From contig NZ_CP107918.1 in the NCBI RefSeq assembly GCF_036014195.1, forward strand, positions 4,402,001 through 4,466,000: a DNA stretch of 64,000 nucleotides, in the 5' to 3' direction. This document shows, one piece after another, positions 1 through 11,132 of this stretch (positions are counted from its first letter, which is position 1; each line of letters opens with the position of its first letter). The DNA comes from Streptomyces sp. NBC_00442. Its GTDB lineage: Bacteria > Actinomycetota > Actinomycetes > Streptomycetales > Streptomycetaceae. A program made the position numbers and the translations under genes. The notes below the pieces were generated by a model that had not been told where the DNA came from, did no database searches, and saw nothing but the letters and a program-made list of their open reading frames with translations.

Positions 1-2567
<2,567 letters not shown>

Positions 2568-2585
2568 CGGCCCCTGACGCATCGA

Positions 2586-2611
2586 GGGCGCCCCCGACCT
2601 GCGGGGCGCCC
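2586..2611 (+). terminator. Hairpin terminator after carboxypeptidase gene
   Basis: Arms GGGCGCCCC (2586-2594) and GGGGCGCCC (2603-2611) pair perfectly around an 8-nt loop, 19 bases after the stop codon. There is no T-tract, as is usual for actinomycete terminators. Confidence 0.6.
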
Positions 2612-2724
2612 CCGTGCTAGCTTCGGGCAACTGGGGACGCGGGGACGGCGTCCTCGTCTTCGGGGGAGAATCGAGTCCTTCCCGTTCACAGCAGTACGGG
2701 CCGAACCGGGCGGCCCCCGCGCAT

Positions 2725-2746
2725 GCCGTGTGCACCTGCACACGGC
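2725..2746. promoter_or_regulatory. Perfect palindrome in leader of membrane-protein gene
   Basis: GCCGTGTGCA and TGCACACGGC are perfect 10-bp arms separated by CC, ending 42 bases before the GTG of the following gene. It could be an operator or an RNA hairpin. No regulator can be assigned from the sequence. Confidence 0.4.
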
Positions 2747-2788
2747 CGCGCATTTCCAGCTGAGACAGCGTGAGGCGGGAGAGCCGCA

Positions 2789-4810
2789 GTGACCACCGCT
2801 GAGCCGACGCCGACCCGCGCCGACAGCAGCACGAGCAGCAGTACGGGGACGGGTACAGGTACGGGGACGAGTACGGACGCGAGGGCGAGCGGGAGCGCGC
2901 CGGGGACCTCGTCCGGAACGGCGCCCGGGACCGCACCGGGACCGGGGCCCTCGGGATCGCGATCCCCGCAACCGGAATCCCCGCAACCGGAATCCTCGGG
3001 CCCGGAGGCGTCGGGCCCGGAGGCGTCGTCGCCGGGCTCGGGACCCACGGCACGAATACGACACCTCCTGCGAAAGCTGCGACAGCTGCGCCCGGCCCCG
3101 GATTCCTGGCCGATGCGTCACCCCGTCGCGTTCATGACGATCGCCGGGGCCGTGACCCACGTCCTGTGGTTCTTCCTCTTCGCCAACAGCGGCGGCGACC
3201 TCGCGGCGCAGGACGCCTGGACCGAGTTCGTCGGCCGCAATCCGGAGTCCGCGTACAACCTGGCCTGGTACGGCGGGATGCACCCGGTCTCCTACAGCGT
3301 CGTCTCGCCGTATCTGATGGCGCTGGTCGGTGTCCGGACGACGATGATGATCGCCGGGACGGTCTCCGCGGGCCTCACCGCGCTGGTCCTGGTGCGCGTG
3401 AAGGCGGTCCGCAACCCGCTGGCCTGCTCCTTCGCGGCTCTCTTCGCCTTCCTGTGCAACGCCATGTCGGGCCGGGTCACCTTCGGCCTCGGCACGATGT
3501 TCGCGCTCGGCGCGGTGGCCGCGGTGTTCTGCTGGCCGCACAACAAGCGGGAGAACCGCTGGCCGAAGGCGGCCGTGGCCGCGCCCTGCGCCGCGCTCGC
3601 CACCGCGAGCAGCCCGGTCGCGGGCCTGTTCCTCGGACTCGTCGCGGCCGCCCTCTTCCTGAACAAGCGCCGGCCGGGCGCGTACGCGATCGGCCTCCCG
3701 CCGGTCGTGGTGGTCGCCCTGTCGGCGTGGCTGTTCCCGTTCTCGGGCACGCAGCCGATGTCGCTCGCCACCACATCGGGGCCGTTCCTGTTCGCGGCCC
3801 TCATCTTCTTCCTGGTGCCTAAGGACTGGCGCACGGTCCGTACGGCCGCGGTGGTGTACGGCGTCGCGGTGCTGCTGTGCTTCGCGATCCAGTCGCAGAT
3901 CGGCTCGAACATCACACGGCTCTCGATGCTGTTCGCCGGCGTGGTGCTGCTCGCGGCGCTCCCGTACACCGTGCCGAGGACCCTCAAGTGGTACGCGGTG
4001 CTGCTCGCGTTCCTCGGCCTCAACGGGTGGATCGGCTTCAAGTCGGTCGACGACATCGTGCACACCGCGCCCGCGGCGACCTGGGCGCGCGATCTGGCGC
4101 CCCTGGTCGACCAGTTGCAGGGGCGCGACGCCGCGACCGGGCGGGTCGAGGTGGTCCCCGCCTCCAGCCATCGGGAGGCCTCGGCGTTCACCCCGTACGT
4201 GAACCTCGCCCGCGGCTGGAACCGGCAGGCGGACATGGAGCGCAACCCGCTCTTCTACGACGACACCCTGAACGCGGACAACTACCACGCCTGGCTCGAC
4301 CGCTGGGCGGTGCGGTACGTGGTGCTGCCGCTCGGCCCCGCGGACCGCAACGGCGCCGTGCAGGAGGGCAAGCTCATCGAGCAGGGGCTGCCGTATCTGA
4401 AGCAGGTGTGGTCGAACGAGCACTGGCGGCTGTTCGCGGTCGACGACCCGACCCCGCTGGCGGACCCGCCGGCCACGGTCGAGCACGCCGGCGAGGGCGA
4501 GCTCACCGTCGACGTCCGTACGGCGGGCACGGTGCTGATCCGCGTCCCGTACTCGCCCTGGCTGAAACTGGTCGACGAACACGGCAAGGGCGTCGAGGCC
4601 CCGCAGGAAACCCCGGAGTCCAAACTCCGCGGCCACGGCCCCAAGACGTACAAGAACCTGAACGGCTGCCTGCGCAAGTCGCCGGTGAACGCGTCCGGCG
4701 ACGAGTGGACCGAACTCGTCGCCCCGAAGCCGGGCACGTACCGCGTGGGCGCGCCCTACAGCTTCCCGCGCGGCACGGGGTGCCCGGAGGGCGAACTCGT
4801 CGGCCCGTGA
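2789..4810 (+). CDS. Large polytopic membrane protein with extracytoplasmic C-terminal domain
   Basis: 673 residues. The first ~90 residues are Ser/Thr/Gly/Pro-rich and cytosolic. About ten hydrophobic segments follow (roughly residues 110-430), then a soluble C-terminal region with YVVLPLGPADRN, HWRLFAV and IRVPYSPWLKL stretches. That arrangement recalls GT-C or YfhO-like membrane glycosyltransferase-type proteins, in which a C-terminal beta domain sits outside the membrane. No catalytic motif could be recognised, so the function is unassigned. The GTG start follows a GGCGGGAG ribosome site. It lies downstream of the carboxypeptidase but behind a hairpin and its own leader, so co-transcription is uncertain. 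It may serve envelope polysaccharide or lipid-linked sugar metabolism. Confidence 0.7.
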   Translation: MTTAEPTPTRADSSTSSSTGTGTGTGTSTDARASGSAPGTSSGTAPGTAPGPGPSGSRSPQPESPQPESSGPEASGPEASSPGSGPTARIRHLLRKLRQLRPAPDSWPMRHPVAFMTIAGAVTHVLWFFLFANSGGDLAAQDAWTEFVGRNPESAYNLAWYGGMHPVSYSVVSPYLMALVGVRTTMMIAGTVSAGLTALVLVRVKAVRNPLACSFAALFAFLCNAMSGRVTFGLGTMFALGAVAAVFCWPHNKRENRWPKAAVAAPCAALATASSPVAGLFLGLVAAALFLNKRRPGAYAIGLPPVVVVALSAWLFPFSGTQPMSLATTSGPFLFAALIFFLVPKDWRTVRTAAVVYGVAVLLCFAIQSQIGSNITRLSMLFAGVVLLAALPYTVPRTLKWYAVLLAFLGLNGWIGFKSVDDIVHTAPAATWARDLAPLVDQLQGRDAATGRVEVVPASSHREASAFTPYVNLARGWNRQADMERNPLFYDDTLNADNYHAWLDRWAVRYVVLPLGPADRNGAVQEGKLIEQGLPYLKQVWSNEHWRLFAVDDPTPLADPPATVEHAGEGELTVDVRTAGTVLIRVPYSPWLKLVDEHGKGVEAPQETPESKLRGHGPKTYKNLNGCLRKSPVNASGDEWTELVAPKPGTYRVGAPYSFPRGTGCPEGELVGP

Positions 4811-4890
4811 ACGGGGCCCGGGGCGCCGGGAGTTGGTGGCCCAGGCACGGAACCCAGCCGAATCCGACACAGCTCACGGGGGGCACACAA

Positions 4891-5121
4891 ATGGCGATCT
4901 ACGCCGAGATCACCAAGGTCGGCGAGGACCTGAGCCGGGCGCGCTATGGGTTCTCGGACGGAGTCGAGGCGGCGCGTTTCGCGATCCTCGACAAGACCGA
5001 CGGGAGCGTCCGAGCCGAGGACGGGCTCGAAAACATCGTCTACTGGGCCGTAGCGAGAAAAATCAGCACGGCCTGGGCGCGAGGCGGGACGGCTCCGGAA
5101 CGGTTGATGGTCGCGTCCTGA
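4891..5121 (+). CDS. Small conserved-type protein of unknown function
   Basis: 76 residues starting MAIYAEITKVGEDLSRARYG. The ATG follows a CACGGGGGGC purine-rich site. The composition is balanced and shows typical high third-position GC, unlike random frames here. No membrane segment, signal or cysteine pair is present; it is probably a small cytosolic alpha/beta protein. It sits between the membrane-protein gene and a shared terminator facing tRNA-Arg. The family was not recognised. Confidence 0.65.
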   Translation: MAIYAEITKVGEDLSRARYGFSDGVEAARFAILDKTDGSVRAEDGLENIVYWAVARKISTAWARGGTAPERLMVAS

Positions 5122-5220
5122 CGGCGGCGGACGCCCGGGGGTGCCTGGCCGGGTGCCCCAGGAGCGCGCGACGGGCTCCCGCCCCTCCGGCCGCCCGCAT
5201 TGATGTCCTCCGTATACGCC

Positions 5221-5254
5221 GAAGACCACACCCCGACGTCGAGGTGTGGTCTTC
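5221..5254. terminator. Bidirectional terminator between small gene and tRNA-Arg
   Basis: GAAGACCACACC (5221-5232) and GGTGTGGTCTTC (5243-5254) are perfect 12-bp arms with a 10-nt loop. It lies 5 bases past the CCA end of the tRNA on the minus strand and about 100 bases past the plus-strand gene, so it can serve both. Confidence 0.75.
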
Positions 5255-5261
5255 ACGCTGG

Positions 5262-5334
5262 TGCCCCCGGCAGGATTCGAACCTGCGACACCCGCTTTAG
5301 GAGAGCGGTGCTCTATCCCCTGAGCTACGGAGGC
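5262..5334 (-). tRNA. tRNA-Arg (anticodon CCU)
   Basis: Read on the minus strand it forms a full cloverleaf. The acceptor stem GCCTCCG pairs with CGGGGGC (one G-T pair), the anticodon stem CCGCT/AGCGG encloses loop CTCCTAA (anticodon CCT, reads AGG), and the T-loop is GGTTCGAATCC. The discriminator is A, followed directly by an encoded CCA (5261-5259). AGG is a rare codon in such GC-rich genomes. Confidence 0.95.
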
Positions 5335-5599
5335 GGGGATCGGTGAAACATGTGGGGGAAGCGGCAGGCGAAGCTGCTGGTCCCGGACACACAGGTCCAC
5401 TGATGTGGTGGTGCGCCAGCGGACTGGCACGCCGCCGCAAGTGTAGCGGGTGGGGGAGGGCGGGCGAGGGGGTTACCCCGCCCGGTGCCGGGAGGGCGGC
5501 TGCGCGGACATGCGCTCGGGCGCGACCCGCCCCCCTGAGGGAGATCAGTCCGCTCGGCGGGCTCGCCGGAGGCCGGCGGTCCCGAGCTCCGCTGAAGCG

Positions 5600-5659
5600 C
5601 GCCGTCCCGCCTCGCGCCGTCCCGCCTCGCGCCGTCCCGCCTCGCGCCGTCCCGCCTCG
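5600..5659. repeat. 15-bp tandem repeats in 347-bp intergenic stretch
   Basis: CGCCGTCCCGCCTCG occurs four times perfectly in tandem (5600, 5615, 5630, 5645) and then decays. It lies just beyond the stop codon of the minus-strand lipoprotein gene, within the gene-free stretch 5335-5681. The rest of that stretch should hold the tRNA-Arg promoter; nothing else was recognised. Confidence 0.8.
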
Positions 5660-5681
5660 CGCCGCCCCACCCCGTCCCGCC

Positions 5682-6641
5682 TCAGGCCGAGGCCCCCCGC
5701 AGGACCTCTGCCGCCTTGCGCAGCACCGTGTCCCGTGCGTGCTTGCACTGGCGCAGGCGCGGTTCGTTCTCGCGGATCAGCGTCTTCTGGTATGCGACTT
5801 CCACCGAGAACCAGATCCCGACCAGGTTGGTCTTCTTCGCGCAGCGGGTGTCCGCGACGGCCGTCTCGGTCTCGCCGGGGGCCGGAGTGTACGGGTGGGC
5901 CTGGGTGTTGAACCTCGGGTCGTTGCCCGGCGCGTACGGATCGGCGGGGTAGGGGTGGCCCGCCGTGTTCATGCAGGAGGACCAGGCGGCGATGGCCTTG
6001 GCGACCCGGGGGTCCTTCTCCGAGTCGGTGTGGGGCTTGTTCTCCAGGTCGTCGACGAACTTCATGTCCTCCATCCACCGGAGGGAGCCGTCCGGAGCGA
6101 GCGACCTTCTGGCCTGTCCGATGCAGCCGCGCTCCGGCAGGGCCTTTCCCCGGTACGAGGCCGAGGCCTGCGCGGGCGGCGCGGGGCCGGCCCCGGCCGG
6201 GCCGATCAGGACCGCGAGCTGATCCGCGGGCAACTGCTGTGCCCGCCGCTCGCCCTGGGCGACGGCTTCGTCCGCGCGCTGTTGCCCAGGGCGTTTGAAT
6301 CCGTACCGCGAGGCCAGCTCCTCGTCGAGGTTTGCGTAGCGAAGCTCCACGAGGGTTTCCGGTCCGGCGTATGCAGGGGGAAGCGGCCGGTAGGAAATCC
6401 CGTAACTCTTCATGCACTCCTCGACGAGGATGTCTGTCGCGCCGTCCACGGCGCTCTGCTGTTGCCGCCCGGCGATGAAGTAGTCCTCCAGCGGCAGGTG
6501 GAGTCCCTTCGTGGTGGTCGTCCGTGAGGCGCCGGGGGAGGGGAGCGCCGTGTCCTCGCCGTTCGCGGGGGACGAACCCGCGCATCCGACGAGAACGTCG
6601 GACAGGAGGACCACGGCGGCCACCACACCCAGGCGGCGCAT
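5682..6641 (-). CDS. Secreted lipoprotein of unknown function
   Basis: 319 residues. An N-terminal signal, MRRLGVVAAVVLLSDVLVGC, ends in a lipobox LVGC, so the mature protein should be lipid-anchored at Cys20. The mature part has scattered cysteines and Tyr/Pro-rich segments but no recognised catalytic motif. Its ATG shares one base with the stop codon of the upstream I36-like gene (TGATG), so the two are translationally coupled and probably act together at the cell surface. Confidence 0.75.
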   Translation of the reverse strand: MRRLGVVAAVVLLSDVLVGCAGSSPANGEDTALPSPGASRTTTTKGLHLPLEDYFIAGRQQQSAVDGATDILVEECMKSYGISYRPLPPAYAGPETLVELRYANLDEELASRYGFKRPGQQRADEAVAQGERRAQQLPADQLAVLIGPAGAGPAPPAQASASYRGKALPERGCIGQARRSLAPDGSLRWMEDMKFVDDLENKPHTDSEKDPRVAKAIAAWSSCMNTAGHPYPADPYAPGNDPRFNTQAHPYTPAPGETETAVADTRCAKKTNLVGIWFSVEVAYQKTLIRENEPRLRQCKHARDTVLRKAAEVLRGASA

Positions 6642-7276
6642 CAGGAGAAGTGCCAGGAGGCGTTGTTGTTGTAGGTGGAGCTCAGGTTGCGCCAGTCCTG
6701 ATACGACGTGAAGTCGCTCGGGCCCTGGTAGTTGCTGTTGTAGTAGACGATGGCGCCGCTGACCCTGAAGGCGTTGATCACGGAGGCGGCGTTGTTCTTC
6801 AACGGCTCCCCGGTGCCCGGAAGTCCAGGTCCCCAGAAGGTCTGTCCCGCGAAGTCCTTCCAGTTGATCCAGTAGGACTGCATGGCGCCTCTGGTGTTGG
6901 AGTTGTAGTAGAAGCAGATCTTCTGCGAGCAGGGCAGATCGGTCGAGGGCAGGGCGAGGCTCGCGTTCCCGGCGCTGTCGGCCCTGGGCTGCAACGTGGC
7001 GGCGGCAAGGGTGCTCGGCGTGGAACCGTCCGGGTTGCGCAGCCCGTCCCGCACCTCTGCGGCTTCCTTGTCCGCCTTGCGCCGGAGGTGGTCCGGGTCG
7101 AACTTGCCGTCGGCGACGTCTCTTTGGTGCTGGACGGCCGGGCTCGCCGGGTCCGGTGCGGGCCCTCCTGCCTGATCGGCCGAAGCCTGTCCGGCTCCGG
7201 CCGAGACCGCGAGACCGAGCACGGCCGCACCGGCCAGAAGCCGCGACGCCCTCCGCGGCGAGAAGCGCTGTTCCAT
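6641..7276 (-). CDS. Secreted protein resembling peptidase inhibitor family I36
   Basis: 211 residues from the ATG at 7276, which follows a GGTCCGGAGAG ribosome site; a longer reading to 7393 lacks this support. An Arg-rich n-region and hydrophobic core end near ASA (Sec/Tat-like signal). A middle segment HLRRKADKEAAEVRDGL is charged. The C-terminal ~100 residues contain CSQKICFYYNSN and a second IVYYNSNYQG stretch. These paired Tyr/Asn-rich turns are typical of the beta/gamma-crystallin-like I36 inhibitors (SMPI family) of actinomycetes. Family assignment is by motif resemblance only; inhibition of a protease is inferred. It is followed by a coupled lipoprotein gene. Confidence 0.65.
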   Translation of the reverse strand: MEQRFSPRRASRLLAGAAVLGLAVSAGAGQASADQAGGPAPDPASPAVQHQRDVADGKFDPDHLRRKADKEAAEVRDGLRNPDGSTPSTLAAATLQPRADSAGNASLALPSTDLPCSQKICFYYNSNTRGAMQSYWINWKDFAGQTFWGPGLPGTGEPLKNNAASVINAFRVSGAIVYYNSNYQGPSDFTSYQDWRNLSSTYNNNASWHFS

Positions 7277-7757
7277 GAACTCTCCGGACCTCGTTCGGTA
7301 CCTCTGCGGGTGGGGTGACAGTGCACTCGGCAGGTCCGTCACAGCAAGGCGTTCGGTGCGTCGGGGCGCGATCGGGGGGCGGGTATCCGCCACCGCTTGG
7401 GTGGGGCCCGGGATGTCGCTGAATGCGCCTGTGATCAGGGGAGGTTGATGGTGCGGTGTGGCGTGGGCGCTGCTCGAATGACGCGTTCCGGCGGGTTGGA
7501 ATGGCTTGTTCCCCCCTCGTTTCGGCCGCGTTGTCCGTTTCGCCTGCTGGAACGGTTGCCGGTGCCGCCCTCTGGAACGGCTGCGGGTTCGCCCGCGGGT
7601 ACGCCCGCCGGAACGGCTGCGGGTACGCCCGCGGGTACGCCCTCTGGAACGGCTTCGGTCAAACCTGGGTGAGGGGGCCGGCTCCGCTCGCGTCGGGCCG
7701 GCTCCGCTCGCGTCGGGCCGTCTCGCCGCGGCCGGCCGGCCGGCCCGTTCCCCGGCG
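7277..7757. other. 481-bp intergenic stretch with degenerate GC-rich repeats
   Basis: It lies between two minus-strand genes, so the part near 7277 should carry the I36-like gene promoter. From about 7536 to 7655 imperfect direct repeats around GGAACGGCTGCGGGTACGCC occur four to five times. A duplicated CCGGCTCCGCTCGCGTCGGG follows near 7680-7715. No convincing coding potential was seen. Confidence 0.6.
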
Positions 7758-9125
7758 CTACGTGAGCGCGCTCCCCGCAGTCCACTGGGCCCACGGCAGA
7801 TTCCAGCCGCTGAGCCCGTTGTCCGGGGCGACCGTGCCGCCGCCCACGGAGTTCCGCACGATCACCACGTCCCCGAGGATCGAGTTGGCGTAGAACCAGG
7901 CGGCCGCGGAGTCCGGGTCGCCGCCGCCCTGCGTGTCCTGGATGCCGATGCAGCCGTGGCTCGACGCGCGGGCGCCGAACGTCGCGGGCGCGGCCCAGTA
8001 GTTGCCGTGGATGAAGGTGCCCGAGTTGGTCAGGCGCTGGGCGTGCGGCACGTCGGGGATGTCGTACTCGTCGCCGAGCCCCACCGTCGTGCTGTTCATC
8101 TTCGTCTGCCGGTCCTGCTCGCTGATGACCATCGTGCCGTTGTACGTGGCGTGCTGCGGCGACCCCGTGGAGACCGGCACCGTCCTGACCGTGGCGCCGT
8201 TCTGCTGGACGGTCATCTCCTCGGTGGCCGCGTCCACGGTGGAGATCTGCTCGCGGCCCACCGTGAAGGAGAAGGCCTTGTCCTGAACTCCGTATATTCC
8301 CTTGGCCAGTTCGAGCCCGTCGAAGTCGAAGGCGACGGCGACCTCGGAGCCGGGCGTCCAGTAGGTCTCGGGGCGGAAGTCGAGGCGCCGGTCGCCGAAC
8401 CAGTGGCCGACGGCCCGCTGGCCGCCGCTGGAGGAGATCTTGACGGCGGACTCGGCGGCCTTGCGGTCGCTCACCGGCTTGTCGAACCGGAACGAGACCT
8501 CCATGCCGACGCCGACCGTCGAGGCGTCCTCCGGGGTGTAGAACGCGATCGCCGAATTGCTCTCGGAGACCGTCGTGAAGTGTGTGGTCACGGCCGCCGG
8601 CCGCCCGTCGGGGTCCTTCGCCTCTGCGGTCAGCGTGTACGCCGTGCCGCGGGTCAGGGCCGCCGAGGGGTGCCAGGAGGTGCCGGCCGCCGACGTGGCC
8701 CCGGGTATCGCCGGGCCGCCTTGGGCCATCAGGGTGACCGAGGTGAGGGTGCCGTCCGCGACGCTCGCCCCGACGTCCTTGACGGTGATGCCCACATGGC
8801 CGGCGCCGTCCTTGGGCGTGGTGGTGATCCGGGCCCTGGAGACCGTCGGGCTCGGGCTGGGGGCCGCGTGGTCGCCGCCGCCCGACGAACAGGCGCTCAG
8901 GGAGGAGGCGGTCAGCGCGAGGACGGCCGCCGCGAGCACGGCGGGCGCGGTGCGCCGGCGCCGGGTCGGTATCCGGCGGCCGGGCACGGGCCGGGTCGGT
9001 GTCCGGGTGGACGCCGACCGGGCCGACCGGGGCGGTGTTCTGGTCTGCGTCAGGGTCTGCGTCAGGGTCGGCGCCCCGGTCAGCGCCCGGGTCAGCGCTC
9101 TGGCGGCCGCTGCGGTGAAGATCAC
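7758..9125 (-). CDS. L,D-transpeptidase lipoprotein (Ig-like plus YkuD domains)
   Basis: 455 residues. The GTG start follows GGAGGGGAG. An unusually long Thr/Arg-rich n-region of about 60 residues precedes a hydrophobic core and lipobox LSAC (about residue 79). Two beta-rich Ig-like domains follow. The C-terminal YkuD domain has HGNYW and SHGCIG with the catalytic cysteine at residue 392. The family cross-links peptidoglycan through 3-3 meso/LL-DAP bridges outside the membrane. It is a paralogue of the minus-strand gene at 26913-28214, sharing the same domain order and many identical stretches (for example GTFIHGNYW, and TVAPDNGLSGWN versus TIAPDNGLNGWN). It diverges from the LCP gene. Confidence 0.93.
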   Translation of the reverse strand: MIFTAAAARALTRALTGAPTLTQTLTQTRTPPRSARSASTRTPTRPVPGRRIPTRRRRTAPAVLAAAVLALTASSLSACSSGGGDHAAPSPSPTVSRARITTTPKDGAGHVGITVKDVGASVADGTLTSVTLMAQGGPAIPGATSAAGTSWHPSAALTRGTAYTLTAEAKDPDGRPAAVTTHFTTVSESNSAIAFYTPEDASTVGVGMEVSFRFDKPVSDRKAAESAVKISSSGGQRAVGHWFGDRRLDFRPETYWTPGSEVAVAFDFDGLELAKGIYGVQDKAFSFTVGREQISTVDAATEEMTVQQNGATVRTVPVSTGSPQHATYNGTMVISEQDRQTKMNSTTVGLGDEYDIPDVPHAQRLTNSGTFIHGNYWAAPATFGARASSHGCIGIQDTQGGGDPDSAAAWFYANSILGDVVIVRNSVGGGTVAPDNGLSGWNLPWAQWTAGSALT

Positions 9126-9288
9126 TGTGGACGTCTCCCCTCCGGCAGCCCGAGCTGCCCGTTATGCGGGGTAATGCACCTTTCTTGTAGTGTGCGGTAA
9201 CGCCCTGTACGCACGCATGCCGAGTTCTTGGAATCAGGGCTCATGGAGATCTCGGGGTTCTTGGGTCGCCGACGGACGGAGTCGAGGG

Positions 9289-10494
9289 ATGGCACGCAGA
9301 CCTCGCTGGGGCCGGATACCCGGGAGCCGCACGCGCCGAATCGGCCGGCTCCGGATCGGCACACGCCGGAGGGGCGAGTCCCGCACCGGCACCCGCCGGA
9401 GCGGCGAGACCTGGAGCGGCACCCGCCAGAGCGGCACGACCCGTACCGGCCCCCGCCGGATCGGCCGGACAGGCCGTATCGTGCTCTGCTCGCTCCTCGG
9501 GCTGCTGCTGATCGCGGGCGGCGCGGCCGCGTACACCTGGCACCGCCTGAACCAGAACATCACCGGCGTCGAACTGGGCTCGCTGCTCACCCCCGCCGCC
9601 TCGGCCACGTCCGACCTCAACATCCTTGTCGTGGGCTCCGATTCGCGGGCCGGCAAGAACGCCGCGCGCGCGGGCGGGGGCGACGACACCGGCCGCTCCG
9701 ACACCACGCTCCTGCTGCACGTATACGGCGGCCGCACGAAGGCCGCGCTCGTCAGCATCCCGCGCGACACCATCGTCGACCGCCCGGCCTGCACCACCTC
9801 CTCCGGCCGCAAACTGGCGGCGCGCGAAGGGGTCATGTTCAACTCCGTGTACGAGACGGGCGGCGCCCCCTGCACGGTCGCGGCGGTGGAATCGCTCGGC
9901 GGCGGGCTGCGCGTCAACCACTACGTCGAGGTGGGGTTCGACGGCTTCGCGGAACTCATGGACGCGATGGGCGGCATCGACGTCACCCTGGCCAAGCCCA
10001 TCGACGACAAGGAGAGCGGCCTCCATCTGGCCGCGGGCAAGCACCACTTGAACGGTCAGCGGGCCCTCGACCTCGTACGCACCCGGCACGGTGTGGGCAA
10101 CGGGAGCGACCTCGGCCGGATCCAGCTCCAGCACCAGTTCCTGACGGCGCTGATCGGGCGGATCACCGGCGGAAAGCTGCTGACCGACCCGGCCAGGCTC
10201 TTCGGCGTCGCCGACGCCGCGACGAAGTCCCTGACCACCGACACCGCCCTCGCCCACGTCGGCAACCTCGCCTCGCTCGCGTACTCGATGCGGGGGCTCG
10301 GTGCGCGGGACGTCCAGATGGTCACGCTGCCGGCCCAGCTGGAGCAGGGCGACGAGGACCGCCTGGTGCCGGACGCGGCCAGGGTCGCGAAGGTGTGGGC
10401 GGCCCTGAAGGCCGACCGGCCGGTCCCCGAGGACGCGCTGACGGGCACGGCGTCGATACCGAACGGAATCGGCCAGGTCGTGATCCCGGGCTGA
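9289..10494 (+). CDS. LytR-CpsA-Psr (LCP) family cell-wall ligase
   Basis: 401 residues from ATG 9289, preceded by ACGGAGTCGAGGG; upstream starts would add an unsupported extension. The N-terminus has about 60 cytosolic residues of Arg/Thr/Gly repeats (RTGTRRSGE-like). One membrane helix follows, CSLLGLLLIAGGAAAYTW, then an extracellular LCP domain. Recognisable are LVVGSDSRAG, VSIPRDTIVD, FDGFAELMDAMGGIDV and LNGQRALDLVRTRHG-DLGRIQLQ, the Arg/Asp-rich polyprenyl-phosphate and metal-binding motifs. The family transfers wall polymers from undecaprenyl carriers to peptidoglycan. Divergent from an L,D-transpeptidase gene, which fits a wall-assembly role. Confidence 0.92.
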   Translation: MARRPRWGRIPGSRTRRIGRLRIGTRRRGESRTGTRRSGETWSGTRQSGTTRTGPRRIGRTGRIVLCSLLGLLLIAGGAAAYTWHRLNQNITGVELGSLLTPAASATSDLNILVVGSDSRAGKNAARAGGGDDTGRSDTTLLLHVYGGRTKAALVSIPRDTIVDRPACTTSSGRKLAAREGVMFNSVYETGGAPCTVAAVESLGGGLRVNHYVEVGFDGFAELMDAMGGIDVTLAKPIDDKESGLHLAAGKHHLNGQRALDLVRTRHGVGNGSDLGRIQLQHQFLTALIGRITGGKLLTDPARLFGVADAATKSLTTDTALAHVGNLASLAYSMRGLGARDVQMVTLPAQLEQGDEDRLVPDAARVAKVWAALKADRPVPEDALTGTASIPNGIGQVVIPG

Positions 10495-10534
10495 GCGCGC
10501 GGCTCGCCTCCAACGGCCGCTCCCGGACCGCTCT

Positions 10535-10990
10535 TCAGCTCTCGTCGATGACGGGCATCGGGACGGGCAGGTCCCCGTCGCCGTGCCACCTCTGAAGGAA
10601 GCCGGCCTGCCGCGTCACATCCACCAGTTCGACGCGGGCGCCGATGCTGTCCACACGGTGGTAGGCGAAGGGGCGGCCGTAGGGGCAGCCGGAGAAGTCG
10701 GCGGTGAGGCCGGCGTCCTCCAGTCGGCGCGTACCCTCCTCGATGGAGCTGGTCCAATAGCCCAGATGGTCGAACCGGGCCCCTTGCGAGGCGTCCCAGG
10801 GGCTGCCTGCGGGCCCCTCGATCAGCTCGATGAACGGGGGGCCGCCGCGGGTGAAGGCGATGCGGAAGTCCCACTCGCCGATCCGGTCGGCCGCCGGGGC
10901 GCTCCACTCGGCGCCCACGGACCGTCCGAGGTCGTCCATGGCCCGCTCGATGTCCGGCACGGCGAAACACACGTGGTAGAAGGCAGTCAT
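10535..10990 (-). CDS. VOC-superfamily protein (glyoxalase/dioxygenase fold)
   Basis: 151 residues beginning MTAFYHVCFAVPDIERAMDDLG, a typical start of the first beta-alpha-beta module. Potential metal ligands are His6, Glu78-region residues (PFIELIEGP) and a late Glu (ARVELVDV). The ATG at 10990 is preferred because it matches the usual family N-terminus; a GTG at 11008 in the same frame is an alternative. Substrate unknown. It converges on the LCP gene. Confidence 0.8.
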   Translation of the reverse strand: MTAFYHVCFAVPDIERAMDDLGRSVGAEWSAPAADRIGEWDFRIAFTRGGPPFIELIEGPAGSPWDASQGARFDHLGYWTSSIEEGTRRLEDAGLTADFSGCPYGRPFAYHRVDSIGARVELVDVTRQAGFLQRWHGDGDLPVPMPVIDES

Positions 10991-11132
10991 CGGCTCATGG
11001 TCGCGCACGGGCGGATCCCGGCCCCGCCCGGCTACCCAGTCCGTTGTGTTCTACACCGACCTTGACCGCCGTGGGGGAGCGGCATAGCGTCGGGCACCAC
11101 TGGGACTGAGCAGGCGCTTAGGAGGGCTTCCC

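Noticed and set aside
5343..6527. Long plus-strand frame of 394 codons
   Set aside because: It lies antisense to the lipoprotein gene, which has a lipobox and coupled start; the frame is an effect of high GC and has low-complexity Arg/Pro repeats.
7506..9200. Long plus-strand frame of 564 codons
   Set aside because: Antisense shadow of the L,D-transpeptidase gene; no domain, and Arg/Gly-rich composition.
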